A stretch of 64,000 bases of DNA, from positions 669,869 to 733,868 of the forward strand of contig QRDG01000139.1 of assembly GCA_012064385.1 (NCBI GenBank). The letters run 5' to 3'. A program made the translations under genes and the position numbers. This document shows, piece after piece, positions 34,388-44,978 of this stretch (the stretch's first letter is position 1; each line of letters begins with the position of its first letter). The notes beneath the pieces are model-generated. The model was not told the origin of the DNA. It saw only the letters and a program-made list of their open reading frames with translations, and searched no databases. The stretch is from Puccinellia tenuiflora. Taxonomy: Eukaryota; Streptophyta; Magnoliopsida; Poales; Poaceae.

Positions 34388-35428
34388 GGTATTGTCGAAT
34401 CTAGCCGCGGAGGAATGATGATTCGGAGTCTCGGATGGGATCCCGGATGTCACGAGGAGTTCCGGAGGAGTCCGGGGAATAAGATTCATATAAGGAAAGT
34501 GGTTTCCGGAGGTATCGGAAAAGTTTCGGGAAATTTGTATAGGGTACCGGAAGGTTCCGGAATGTTCTAGAGGGGTCTAGAAGTGGGACCCACATATTGT
34601 ATGGGGGCCCACATGGACAAAGGGGGTGCAGCCACCACATGGGTGTGCCGCACCACCTAGGCCCACATGGGCCAATTCGGCTAAGGCAAAGGGGAAGAGT
34701 CCTACTCCTAGTTGGACTAGGAGTTAGGCCCTTTTTCCTTTAGGAAAGGCCCAAGCCCGAGTCCACTTGGGACTCGACTTGGGGGCCAAGGAAAAGGGGG
34801 CCGGCCGGCCCCTACCCTAACCCTAGCCGGCCACCTATTTAAGGGGAGGAGGTGAGTGGTGCGGCACACCCATAGGCTGCCGTCCCAAGCACCCCAAGCC
34901 GCACCACCTCCTCCACCTTAAACCCTAGCCGCGCCACCCCTCTCCCGGAGGGCTGCCGCGATCACCTCTCCCTCCATAGCCGCCGCACCTCCTAGCCCTA
35001 GGGGCTGCGCCACCTCCTCCTCTCCCTCTCCTCTTGCTTGTCTTGGCGAAGCCCTGCTCGTGGAGATCGTCATCATCATCACCAAACCGTCGTGTTGCTG
35101 AGATCATCAAGGCCACGTCTACCTCGCTTGCGAGATCAAGGAGTGGGCGTCTTCATCGAGCTGTACATGTGGATACCGCGGAGGTGCTGCCCGTTGCAGC
35201 GCTTCATTGGATTGGATCTCGAGGATAATACATCTCCTCGCGACTAGACGAGTCTAGTTGCGGGGATCGAGTAGCCAACCCCTGCACCAACAAAACGCGT
35301 TTGTTCAATCTTCAAGGGTAAGAGATTGGATCTTACCTTCGCTATCTTCATCTAGTAGATCTAGATCCTTGGGGTTTATTCCGTTTGTTGCGTAGGAAAT
35401 TTTTTTTGTTTTCTATGCTGCGACCCCT
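34388..35428 (+). repeat. fragment of an unidentified grass LTR-type repeat with a TATA box
   Basis: Sequence rich in TCCGGA/TTCCGG steps is followed by CCTATTTAAGGGG (about 34836-34848, TATA-like) and a CCCTAACCCTAGCC leader. It ends with TTGCGTAGGAAATTT and a CTATGCTGCGACCCCTTCA terminus like that of many Triticeae LTRs. I could not find matching ends or a target duplication and do not name the family. No coding domain is visible. Confidence 0.35.
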
Positions 35429-35717
35429 TCAGGAACGAGGTAGGGTAGGAGGGCATCCGGGAGAGCAACGCGGTTTGCCGGCAGGGCGACAAGCCTGGGA
35501 TCCCGGCGACAAGTTCAGCGCACGGGAGGAGTTTTTCAGTGCCCCCCTTGCACAGACGGCGCGCGGGGCGGCGGCCTGGCCATGGATTCGCACGGGGTCG
35601 GCGACCTCGCCTGGGAGGAGATGGCCGCGCGGTGGTTATCGGTCGAAATTGGAGGGCTCGGCCGGGCGAGCGGCGAAGGGGCCTAGACATCCCGGGGTGG
35701 TGCTCGAGATGGTGGGG
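35429..35717. other. GC-rich fragment of unknown origin
   Basis: About 290 bp of GC-rich DNA between two repeats. One frame is open for 111 codons on the plus strand and another for 104 on the minus strand, which is typical of GC-rich shadows. I see no motif. Confidence 0.3.
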
Positions 35718-37870
35718 TGATGTCTACTACACGCTTCTATTCTTGTACACTTGTTGGGCCTCCAAGCGCAGAGGTTTGTAGGACAACAACAAATTTCCCT
35801 TAAGTGCGTAACCCAAGGTTTATCGATATCAGGGAGGTGTAAGGTGAATGTATCCTCTCTCAAGCAACCCTGCAATTAAGATACAAGAAGTCTCTTCTGT
35901 CCCCAACACACCTAATACAATGGCTAATTGTATAGGTGCACTAGTTCGGCGAAGAGATAGTAAAATGCAAGTGATATAGATGCTAAAAGGTGATTTTGTA
36001 ATTCTGTAATAAAAATGGCAGCAAGCAAACAAGTGACAAAAGTGACTAAAAATGATGTATCAATGCTTGGAAACAAGGCCTAGGCTTCATACTTTCACTA
36101 GTGACTACTCTCAACATCATTAACATAATTAAACACATGATAGTTCCCACAAAAACACATGCATGGTAGCGGAAAGTCCATTTGGATCCCGGGCTCCAGG
36201 GAGCCCGGTATTTCAAAAACAAAAAATCCGCACATTTTGGTTTCCAAAAATCGAGAAAAAAATACCACGTGTAGATATCACCTAGATCTACAAGCGTGCC
36301 AAATTTCAAGGACAGATTCGTTTTATTCTGGGCTAGATCTAAAAGACAAATTTCTGATTCCACATACCCAGATTCAAAATTTGAAAATCTGTCAGAATTT
36401 GTCTTTTTTGCACAGAGCAGAATACAACAAATTTGAAGACAAAAAAATTCACGGGCGTGTGTCTCGACAGTACCTATACCTGTGATTTTTTTCACATTTT
36501 TTTGAAACATAAAAATGTGATTTTCAATTTTTTCAAAATACCGGGCTCCGTGGAGCCCGGGAGCCAAAATACCGCACTCTGCATGGTAGACGTTACTCAG
36601 AGATCATTCTTTCGTGGATCAAATAGGATAAGAATTGCGTAGGGCTACGAAAAGCACACCTTAAAGTTCGTATTCCACATCTATGGACACTTCATGCTGT
36701 CACTATCCGCATCCAAAGATAGTACTAACAAACACCACAACCTATTTCTTGAATAGTCTGTTTCTTCAATAACACAAGCATCAAGAAACCTCATGATCTA
36801 TTCAATAAAACAATAATAAAGAACAAACTCATGATGAAGATCCCTCTAATCTTGATGCATAGAGCCACACATGGCACCCTCACTGTCACCGTGGTACCGT
36901 GATCACAACGGTGACTCCGTAAATTATACTAGATAACACCACTTGAGCAACATCATATCCATTACACATAGGGAAACATCATGTATTCAACTATACTGAT
37001 AAAACTTATGATCACAACGAAGATCACATAATGGGAGAGAGAGATAACCACATAGCTACTTGTATAAGCCTCAGCCCCGGTGAGGGCTACTCACGCATGG
37101 CCATGGCGAGTGAGGGTTTGATGGAGAGGTGCAGCTCGGAAAAGAGACGGCGACGGAGGCGGCCCTTGGGGGAAGCAGCCCGGAGAGGCTGTGGCTGCCC
37201 GGCCTTGGCAGCAGCCCGGCGGCAACAACAACCCGTGGTGGCGGCGGCAACCCTTGGTGGCTGCGGCGGCAGCAGCCCGGCGGCGACGGTGGCCGGTGGC
37301 TGGCGGCGGCGGCCATTGGCCCCCCCTTCAAGCTTGGAGATGGTGCTGGTATGGAGGAGGATTTCCACCTCACAGCGGTTGCCTTCGAGGAGGAAAATTC
37401 GTGGTGGCTTGTGACTTAGGTTTCCTCTCTTTATAAAGATTCCTGAATTCCCGTCACCAGATTTTTTGAGCTTCAGTAAAATGGGGATATCTCGGCTGTC
37501 CGGACACGGATTGGATCGAATTTTAGGTCTAGAACGATCGGCGGACAATTCTACACAACTTTTGCAGCCAAGCTTTTTCGATTTGACGTCGTCTTCGGGT
37601 CGGTACAGGGCCATATTTGAAAATAGATTTTAGACATATTTCAGGAAAGTCCAATTCAACTCCAACAAGTTTTCCTTTTGCACTCTTATCAATTTCTAAG
37701 TAATTCCTACATATCAAAGTGTAAAACAAGAAAATTATGCACTTTTTCCACAATTAATAGATTAGTCCAGTAAATCCATAAAATGATATAAAACTATAAT
37801 AAACACATGTGGCATTTGATATAAAACATGCATTGAACATAAAAAATTATAGATACGTTGACACGTATCA
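35718..37870 (-). mobile_element. unclassified TG...CA repeat, Triticeae-type, carrying a MITE
   Basis: Read on the minus strand it starts TGATACGTGTCAACGTATCT and ends GTAGTAGACATCA, so it has TG...CA termini. From memory these match a very common Triticeae repeat, but I cannot assign the class with confidence. Flanks GGTGGGG and GCATCCC show no target duplication, so one or both ends may be truncated. A Mutator-like MITE sits inside at 36170-36580. ORFs near 37030-37420 are CGG-rich artefacts. Confidence 0.5.
36161..36589. mobile_element. Mutator-like MITE with 9-bp target duplication
   Basis: GCATGGTAG occurs at 36161-36169 and again at 36581-36589. The 411 bp between them have inverted ends built on CCCGGGCTCC..GGAGCCCGG followed by TATTT, near 36186-36213 and 36536-36560. 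The innermost ~35 bp of the ends are well matched and the outermost ~12 bp poorly. A 9-bp duplication with long inverted ends is typical of Mutator-like elements. The 173-codon ORF crossing it is spurious. Confidence 0.75.
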
Positions 37871-39038
37871 GCATCCCAATCTTAACTCCTACTCTTACTC
37901 GAGTAGGTAAGTGATAACAAAATAATTTTTTATGAGACATGCAACTGACACAATCATGATCAAGATAATAATGTAAAGCATAGTACGTGAATGAAGTGAT
38001 ACAGAACAATTGTCTATAATTGATAGTAAGAAAGCAATGAGTAACCAAGTTGAATCATTCAAGCAAACCTTTCATAAATAGTACGTTAAAGACACGAAAG
38101 CAGTATGACACACATATTTGACTAATTCTCAAAGTTAATAGTTCCACAACAAAAGTGTTTGAGAATCAACACAAGGAAGATATAAGTATTAACAAAAAGC
38201 TTCAACTTCCAACGGTAAAGTCAATATAAAGGTTCATGTTTAATCTGACGATGCAATATGATCAATGATATCCAGAGTCAATGCTAGATGTTTGCTCTGG
38301 TGGAGATAGAAGGAAAAGGAAAACTGAATCAACATTAAAAGTAAAAGAAAGGCCCTTCGCAGAGTGAAGCAGAGATTATTCATGTGCTAGAGCTTTTTAT
38401 TTTTATAAAACAGAAGTAAAACAATTTTTAGAGATGCATCCCTTCGTCAACGATTTCACAACAGAGAAGCTATCTTGTCCTCCATAACAAGCAAGGCTTT
38501 TAGACTTGTGAGAGCAGCTGGTTTTAGAGGAACGAGTACATTCCTCTTTCTTCTTGGTTTCACCACTGTCCAATGTTTAGAGATGATTTCTCAGATTTTT
38601 ATTGCGCGGAGGCGAATAGTGAGTTGTATTTGTATTTTGGTTAAGCTGCTCTCGGGTTGATTCATGTGAAGACGTAAACCATCGACACTGGGTGAAGGGG
38701 GGGGGGGAAATGACCTTTCTTGTCACAAGTTATATCTAGCTCTCTACTGCTTCCTCATGAGATTAAAAATAGAGTCACAAAAAGGAGTATTTTAAATATT
38801 TTAAAGATAGCACATGACAAATTTACTTGCAATGACAATAAATACCATACATAGGTAGATATGGTGTACTCAGCTGGCAAGATAGTTTGGCTTTGGGATT
38901 TGGATGCACGAGTGAACTCTACACTCAATACGAATTTTTGGGCTTAGCAAAAGAGGTATTTGAAGTAAAAATCTAACATTAACCGGTGACAGAGTAACAT
39001 AAGACATTAGTCAGTCATAACCATAAACGCTCCACACT
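37871..39038. other. AT-rich DNA without recognisable genes
   Basis: I see no coding domain. A run of about 13 G lies near 38698-38711. The ORFs are short and compositionally unremarkable. This stretch continues at 42280 once the small element between them is removed. Confidence 0.4.
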
Positions 39039-39043
39039 GTCTC
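39039..39043. repeat. target-site duplication GTCTC, left copy
   Basis: The identical GTCTC lies at 42275-42279, after the second LTR. Confidence 0.92.
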
Positions 39044-39479
39044 TGACGTGGGCATACCCTCCGGGCACCCCACCATTGGCGTACCCGATGCGGCCCAGCC
39101 GAAGACCCACCCAGAGGCCCAAACGAAGCCCAAGAAGCCACGACTTGGAGTACAAGACAACTCATGTAACTCTACCTGGCTGCATATATAAAGCAAGGTA
39201 GGGGCACCCTTTAGGGGAATACGGGACACACCACACCCGCCACCTGCGACAACATAGATGAGATCCAACCTCTACCACCATCGCCATCGTGTACACCTTG
39301 TAATCGCCACCATGAATATAATCAGACAAGCAGGACGTAGGTCTTACCTCACAATGAGGAGCCGAACCTGGGTAAATCCTCGCTTGTCAGCCGTCCGACA
39401 CTACCAGCACGCCAACTTCTCCCTCTATACGAAACCCAAGGATGCTATCCGAGGAATTTACCGTGGTAACCCCACATCA
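39044..39479 (+). repeat. 5' LTR of the non-autonomous Tat-like element
   Basis: TGACGTGG...CCACATCA. A TATA-like GCATATATAAAGC lies near 39182-39194. The direct-repeat partner is at 41860-42274, from which it differs by scattered substitutions and a 17-bp-scale indel near its start. Confidence 0.92.
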
Positions 39480-39480
39480 A

Positions 39481-39498
39481 TTGGCGCCGTCTGTGGGA
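39481..39498 (+). promoter_or_regulatory. primer-binding site of the non-autonomous element
   Basis: TTGGCGCCGTCTGTGGG starts one base after the LTR end. The TGGCGCC start fits the CCA end of a tRNA ending in GGCGCCA. I do not assign the isoacceptor. Confidence 0.85.
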
Positions 39499-41847
39499 AG
39501 AACACGTGCTAGATCACGGTGTCGGCGGCTCCAATCTTCAGCAACAACGGCGGGGGCTCGCCACCACGGATCAGCGCTATGGGCTCGACATCACCACCGC
39601 CCACACGCGCGGCCTATCCGATCTATCAGATCATCCACTTCGTCCCAATCAGGATCATCAACAAACGACATCGGCGCTCCATGCATATGCTCCCGCGAAA
39701 CAATCTGTCTGCGGTGTTCTGCTCGTATGCTCGTGTGTCGCGGCGTTCCATGCCTGGCCACGTACATCAAATCTCGTTGACTAAGCTATGGCCGCCACTA
39801 CTGATACGCGACCGGATCAAGGCGTGTCCCCCCTGTTGTCCATCAGTTCGCAGCGGTGCAGCTGCAGCCCGGTGTAAACTCTTACCCTGGCCGCACGCAT
39901 ACGGGAAACCGGCGAGCCGACAAGTTCTGATCCGATGCAAAGAAGTAGCGAGGCCATGCTACGCATATGTGCGCATATACGACGAGCACAATCTTCAAGA
40001 TCTGGCTATTTCTTGAATCCTTCACGTGGAGTCTGTATGATCTCGAATTACGGCGCTGAGCAATAAAAAATCAGGTCCTATTATTCTATTTGGTTGCTAT
40101 GCGTAGATTAGTTTCTTCCTAGGAATCTTTTACTTCCACCTACGCTATGATATTCGCAGATTTTCCTGAGATCACCGTACAAAAGAAAATCTCAAGCCGC
40201 ACAGAAACCAAAGAATCTGCTGTGTGTCTGCCGTACGCAACTTGGCCGGCCGCGGCCGTAGCCGCCAACGTCCTCATTGTGGCCAACTTGTCACGGCTAA
40301 CCCGTCGTCGCATTGCGGCCTATTTGCTGTTGCGTCCGACTCGCCGCTACACTACTCCGACAACTGGGTTGCCGAGACTCGCCGCCCTGGAAGGTTTCTT
40401 CCTCGACATCGCGACGTCAACGACACGCCGTTCCAGCCTAATCGCCGTAACACAGCCTACGCATCACAAACTGCTAAGTTGCTTTCATATTTAAATTCTC
40501 CAGTCAATTATATTACCTTCTTCGGCCGCACCCGACACTCGGGGGCTGCGCCACACATGGTACAAAGATTGTTTCCTTTAAGTTATTGCAGATGTACTAT
40601 CCGCCGATTCGAGAAAGTCGGACTCGGGGGGCTGGACACTATCGCCCCGGTATAGCCAAGCTTCGACTCCTTCAACATAACATCCACTCCGCCGCGTCGA
40701 CTCTGTCTGCCGCGTCGAGTCCACTACATCCGCTTCGCAAAGAGCCCGCTTCCTAGAAGGGTATTACGTACCCTCGGGGGCTGAGGTTTCGACAACAACA
40801 ACAACAAACGACTCTGCCTCGCCGGCTCAACAAGATAGGCTCGGGGTCTGAACGTTGCAGTCGCCCGTCGACTCCGTCCGCCGCGTTGACCCTGTCCGTA
40901 GTGTCGAGTCCCTCGCATCTACTCCGCCGCGTTGACTCCGTCCGCCGCGTCGAGTCCCTCAGCGGCACCCGATACAACATCGCCTCAGCGGCACCCGATA
41001 CTCGGGGGCTACGCTGTACATGCCTAACAACTCATCAGCTCAGCGCACCCGATATTACATCGGGTCAGCGGCACCTGATAACTAAAAGACTAAAAGGCAC
41101 TCGAGAGGTTATTGACTCCAGTCTAACCCAAGCAAACAAGGAAAATACCCGAGATGAATCAGATACAATTGACCCTCGGATGCTGCATTTACCGTGCAAA
41201 GGTAAGACCCACCGATTCGTCGTGTAGGGCCGGGACCAACACCAACAGCTGAGGTACCTGACAACTGTGCCAGCGCCAACAGGCGTGATGAAAATCCCGA
41301 CGGACGCGTCGGGTACCCTTAAAAGCTCAGTTCGACTCTGTGAGACCTCAAATATGGCCTGAGTCGAATGGTCTAGCTTCCGGACTCGAGCTCGGGGTCT
41401 CAAGTCTGACGTAGGCTAGTAGAGTTTGTGCCCAAAAGCACTTAACTGGTCCTGATACTGTCGAGTGAACCAGGCCTGCCACACCAAGCATCCCACGCAA
41501 AAGCGCCCTGCGAAACGGTTACGAAACATATTATCCAAAACTATAAGCTGCACCAAGAACCCATTCGAATGTGAGTCCCTGCCAGACTCTTCGAGTCCTA
41601 CACTCCCATCGGGAGCGCACTCATGACGTGCTCGATTACGACAAAAAGCAAGGCAAATTGAGCCTGTGCCCAACTATAAATAGTTGAACATAGCCTCAGG
41701 GGCTACTCCCATCGGGAGCGCTGGTCGCGCACCCGACGAGAATTGACTATATTACAGTCGCGAGTCATCAACATACCAGACGCGTCGACTACGCCTACTC
41801 GACATGCTATTCGGAGTCTCTGCCCGATTCTTCGAATCGACCAGACA
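39499..41847. other. interior of the non-autonomous element: no gag/pol, repeated motifs
   Basis: No retroviral domain is readable in any frame. It holds CGCCGCGTYGA(G/C)TC-type repeats (about 40690-40960) and five copies in all of CTCGGGGGCT: 40538, 40623, 40773, 41001 and 41848 (the last is the true PPT). The longest ORFs (143-165 codons) have no recognisable features and are probably decayed. Confidence 0.75.
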
Positions 41848-41859
41848 CTCGGGGGCTAC
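41848..41859 (+). promoter_or_regulatory. polypurine tract of the non-autonomous element
   Basis: CTCGGGGGCTAC lies immediately before the TG of the 3' LTR. Confidence 0.85.
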
Positions 41860-42274
41860 TGACGTGGGCATGGCGTACCCGATGCGGCCCAGCCAAAGAC
41901 CCACCCGGAGGCCCAAATGAAGCCCAAGAAGCCACGACTTGGAGTACAAGAAAACTCATGTAACCCTACGTGGCTATATATATAAAGCAAGGTAGGGCCA
42001 CCCTTTAGGGGGATACGGGACACACCACACCCGCCACCGACGACAACATAGATGAGACCCAACGTCTACCACCATCGCCATCGTGGCCACCTTGTAATCG
42101 CCACCATGAATATAATCAGACAAGCAGGACGTAGGTCTTTACCTCACAATGAGGGGCCGAACCTGGGTAAATCCTCGCTTGTCAGCCGTCCGACACTACC
42201 AGCGTGCGAACTTCTCCCTCTATACGAAACCCAAGGATGCTATCTGAGGGATTTGCCGTGGTAACCCCATGTCA
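41860..42274 (+). repeat. 3' LTR of the non-autonomous Tat-like element
   Basis: Begins TGACGTGGGCAT and ends CCATGTCA, followed by the GTCTC duplication. It has a TATA-like run TATATATATAAAG near 41976-41988. Confidence 0.92.
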
Positions 42275-42374
42275 GTCTCCTTTGTTGACCAAACAATTCT
42301 TTTGATGGAAAGATTAGCTTTAAGAATTAACAACTATGAAACACCACACAGTTTTAAGCTTTTAACAGTATTTC
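42275..42374. other. AT-rich host flank of the non-autonomous element
   Basis: Continues the AT-rich DNA that ends at 39043. The first five bases are the right copy of the GTCTC duplication. Nothing else is recognisable. Confidence 0.5.
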
Positions 42375-43363
42375 TGTCGCAACAGTGGAACACGGGGTTC
42401 CCCTGATGCGGTCAAAGTGGGTCCATCGCACATGGGCCCACCAAGGAGGCACTCAAGGCCAAGGCACAAGACTGGCAGATGGGCCCCCCATCTGCCCCAC
42501 GGCGTCCCGGCGTGCGCGGCATCGATAACCAAGGCAAAGGACCCGGGGACCCTCCGGGGCCCCCCCGACCCGGAAGCAGGCATGGAGGTCCCGGGACCCC
42601 GACGACCGGCAGGAGGCCAGGCTCACCCCGGGAACCAACCTCCAGTGCACAAAGAGGATAAGCTTGCCAGCCCTGGCTGGAGGCTCCTAGAAGACTTGGG
42701 CGCCAAGAAGATGGAGGCGCCAAAGGGGGGCAGAGGCGGAAAAGCTGTCATCCTCTGTCCGCCCTCCCTGGAAAAGGTGGGCGACCTCACCCACCCCCTC
42801 TGAGAAGAATACTTGGATGAGAGGAGGCCACGTCGCCTCCTAAGGAGAACCCGGAGGGGTTTTCCCGCCAAAACCCCTCCGACCCCAAGGGTGCACCTGT
42901 GGTATCCCCTTAGCCTATAAAAGGAGGACAAAGGCACCCAAGGGGAAGGGACAAGATAAGTGGAGTGAAGGAGAGCACAAGTCCAGAAGACAAGTTCGGG
43001 TAGGCTAGGCTAGGTAGTGCATGAGTCCTAGGTTAGCTTAGGCGAGAGGTGATCTCCTCCGGGCCAGGATCTGCTCGTCTTCAACCTCTAGCCAACACCT
43101 CCCGGGTTCTTACCCGCGACCACCATTGTAAAGCTACACCATGATACACCTCTCAATCCAGACATGTAGGAGTAGGGCTGTTAGCCTCCGGGCGGCCTGA
43201 ACCTGGGTAACTCCTTGTGTCTTTGTGATGCTTGCTAGTACGTAGATCTCGAGCGTAGACGAAGCCCCCGGGCGGAAGACGTCACTCAGCCTCCTTCGAG
43301 CCCCATACCGAACCTAAAAAAGGTGGTATCCTTTACTCCCGGTTTGCCAACCATTCCCATCGA
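42375..43363 (+). repeat. Tat-like LTR fragment with core promoter
   Basis: A possible LTR start TGTCGCAACAGTGG is followed by GC-rich sequence, a good TATA box (CCTATAAAAGG, core 42916-42922) and a leader with GGGCGGCCTGAACCTGGGTAA and CGTAGATCTCGAGCGTAG. These are features I associate with grass Tat LTR R-U5 regions. The 3' part ends in CCTTTACTCCCGGTTTGCC, which may be the tip of a small DNA transposon. No partner LTR or duplication was found. Confidence 0.45.
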
Positions 43364-43640
43364 TGTCCCCATTTTTGTCACTCCGGGTCTCCGAGAAGAA
43401 AAAACCCTAATTCCTGCCCTGGCAGTTTTCCTTTCCCACCCCCTCCAGCTTTGCAGCCGCCCTCTTCCTCTTTTTCCTTCTTTCTTTCAGGTCCTCCCAC
43501 CTCGAATTTGGGTCCTCTTCTTTTACAATCGGGTCACTCGACCCAAACCCTTATCCCCTCATCCCTTTCCTCACCCGCTCCTTCTCTCACTCGATCCCCT
43601 CACACGCTCGACCTCCCCATCGTCGCCTTGCTCACGAGCT
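43364..43640 (+). repeat. LTR Q, first 277 bp (displaced piece)
   Basis: It begins TGTCCCC after ATCGA and is C-rich like 27473-27579. It ends in GAGCT, exactly where an LTR X begins. Flank ATCGA matches 34383-34387 (ATCGT) in four of five bases. Both relations make it the missing start of the LTR whose remainder lies at 27473-34382. Confidence 0.55.
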
Positions 43641-43811
43641 TGTAGCGCCCCGACCCCAGAACTATACAGTGAAGCGTTGTGCAACCGGTCATGCTACACA
43701 ATCGAAGGTTACTGGGTTTACCAATCCTAGGCCAACACCGTTGGCAGGTGTGCTCGGAATGGATCATCGGCACACAACACCTCGATCATGCCATAAGCTC
43801 AGACATCGCTA
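43641..43811 (-). mobile_element. LTR X, first 171 bp only
   Basis: Nearly identical to 44979-45150. It stops at the N. GAGCT just left of it (43636-43640) equals the 5 bp just right of the LTR X end at 27472, as if these were the two ends of one insertion. Confidence 0.85.
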
Positions 43812-43812
43812 N
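43812..43812. other. ambiguous base N at a junction of unrelated sequences
   Basis: This is the only N in the window. LTR X identity ends one base before it and Tat integrase starts one base after it, which suggests a sequence join rather than a miscalled base. Confidence 0.9.
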
Positions 43813-44684
43813 AGTGCATCCACCGAGTCCTGGCGAGCAAGCTCGTTCTCTGTCTCGATGTAATTGGCGACTCGTGGTGAGTCGTGGAGTAAATCACTGG
43901 GCAGGACTGCTTCTGCTCCATAGACCATGAAGAACAACGTGAAGCCGGTGGATCTATTAGGAGTCGTCCGTATGCTCCAGAGTACGGCTGGTAACTCCTC
44001 AACCCAGCACCCGACAGCTCGTAACAGGGGAACTCTCAATCTGGGCTTGATCCCTTTGAGCAACTCCTGATTTGCATGCTCAGCTTGTCCATTGGACTGT
44101 GGGTGTGCCACCGAGGCTAGATCAAGTCGAATATTGTTTTCTCCACAGAACTTGGCCATCTCTCCAACTGACAGATTGGTTCCATTATCTGTGATGATGC
44201 TATGTGGATATCCAAATCGTGTAGCTATCTTTTTGATAAACCTGACGGCAGATGCTGCATCGACTCGACTAACAGGTTCGACTTCTACCCACTTGGTGAA
44301 CTTGTCAACTGCAACTAGTAGGTGGTTTTTGTGGCAAGGCGACTTCGAAAAAGGACCCACCATGTTGAGCCCCCAAACTGTAAATGGATAAGTTATTGGT
44401 ATGGTTCTAAGCTCCTGGGCTGGCACATGATCTTGCATGGCGTACCTCTGACAACCATCACAAACTCGACTATCTTTTCTGCATCCAAGTGTGCTGTCAA
44501 CCAGAAGAAACCATGCCAGAAAGCTTGGGATACCAAGGACCTTGTTGATGCATGACGACCACAGTCTCCTGCATGGATTTCCTACAGAATTTGTCTGCCT
44601 TCCTCTGGGGATACACACCATTGGTAGACTCCCGTGGTGCTTCTCCGGAACAACTCCCCATTGATTACTATATACAACTTGCAT
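43813..44684 (-). pseudogene. Tat-type integrase, C-terminally truncated, catalytic Asp changed
   Basis: Minus-strand integrase core of the Tat element whose upstream part lies at 56067-60685. The first catalytic motif reads WGLNMVGPF where WGLDMVGPF is usual (Asp to Asn, a G-to-A change). The second, ITDNGTN, and third, GQAEHANQE, are intact. The frame differs from that of the adjacent segment 44582-44978, so a frameshift lies near 44600-44680. The end of the domain, the rest of the element and its 3' LTR are missing because the sequence breaks at the N. Confidence 0.88.
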
Positions 44685-44978
44685 CGTCTAACGAGTTGTC
44701 TTTTCTTGACTTCATCCTCTAGAAGTTCCCCATGTAGGAGATAAGCGAGATACGGCTCCGTCCAAGCTGGAATTGCCCGAGTTGTTGCAAACAATGCTGA
44801 CTCCGGGTCCGGAAAAGCGAGCTCCTCTTCTAAAGGCAACTTAACTGATGGATGACGGAGTTCATCCAGTAAGACGTTTGGTGGTACTTTCTCTCTTCTA
44901 GATCCCAGCCTTGATAATGCATCTACCGCCTCGTTTTTTCTACGATCAATGTGTTCTACTTGGTAACCGGAAAAGATT
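44582..44978 (-). pseudogene. Tat pol: end of second RNase H and start of integrase
   Basis: It reads the end of the archaeal-type RNase H (GYQVEHIDRRKNEAVDALS) and a linker into the integrase zinc-binding region. It starts directly at the end of the inserted family-X element and continues the domain interrupted at 56067. The ORF can be traced a few codons into the LTR by chance only. Confidence 0.85.

Larger units (their letters stand above)
39044..42274 (+). mobile_element. non-autonomous Tat-like LTR element, 3.2 kb
   Basis: Two direct LTRs (39044-39479, 436 bp; 41860-42274, 415 bp) begin TGACGTGGGCAT and end CCACATCA/CCATGTCA. They are flanked by a perfect 5-bp TSD (GTCTC). The PBS begins TTGGCGCCGTCTGTGGG right after LTR 1, the form I know from grass Tat/Retand elements. 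A PPT (CTCGGGGGCTAC) directly precedes LTR 2. The 2.4-kb interior has no gag or pol, so it must have depended on an autonomous relative. The Tat element at 43813-61180 has a similar PPT and LTR leader and is a plausible type of partner. Confidence 0.92.

Noticed and set aside
35385..35720. 111-codon plus-strand ORF as a gene fragment
   Set aside because: GC-rich with equally open frames on the other strand. No start context, motif or splice signal supports it.
36046..36567. 173-codon minus-strand ORF
   Set aside because: It crosses the border of a MITE and its target duplication, so it cannot be an old gene.
43641..43811. An independent short LTR X insertion
   Set aside because: It has no right end or right-hand duplication and stops at an N. 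It is better explained as one end of the insertion whose other end is at 27472.
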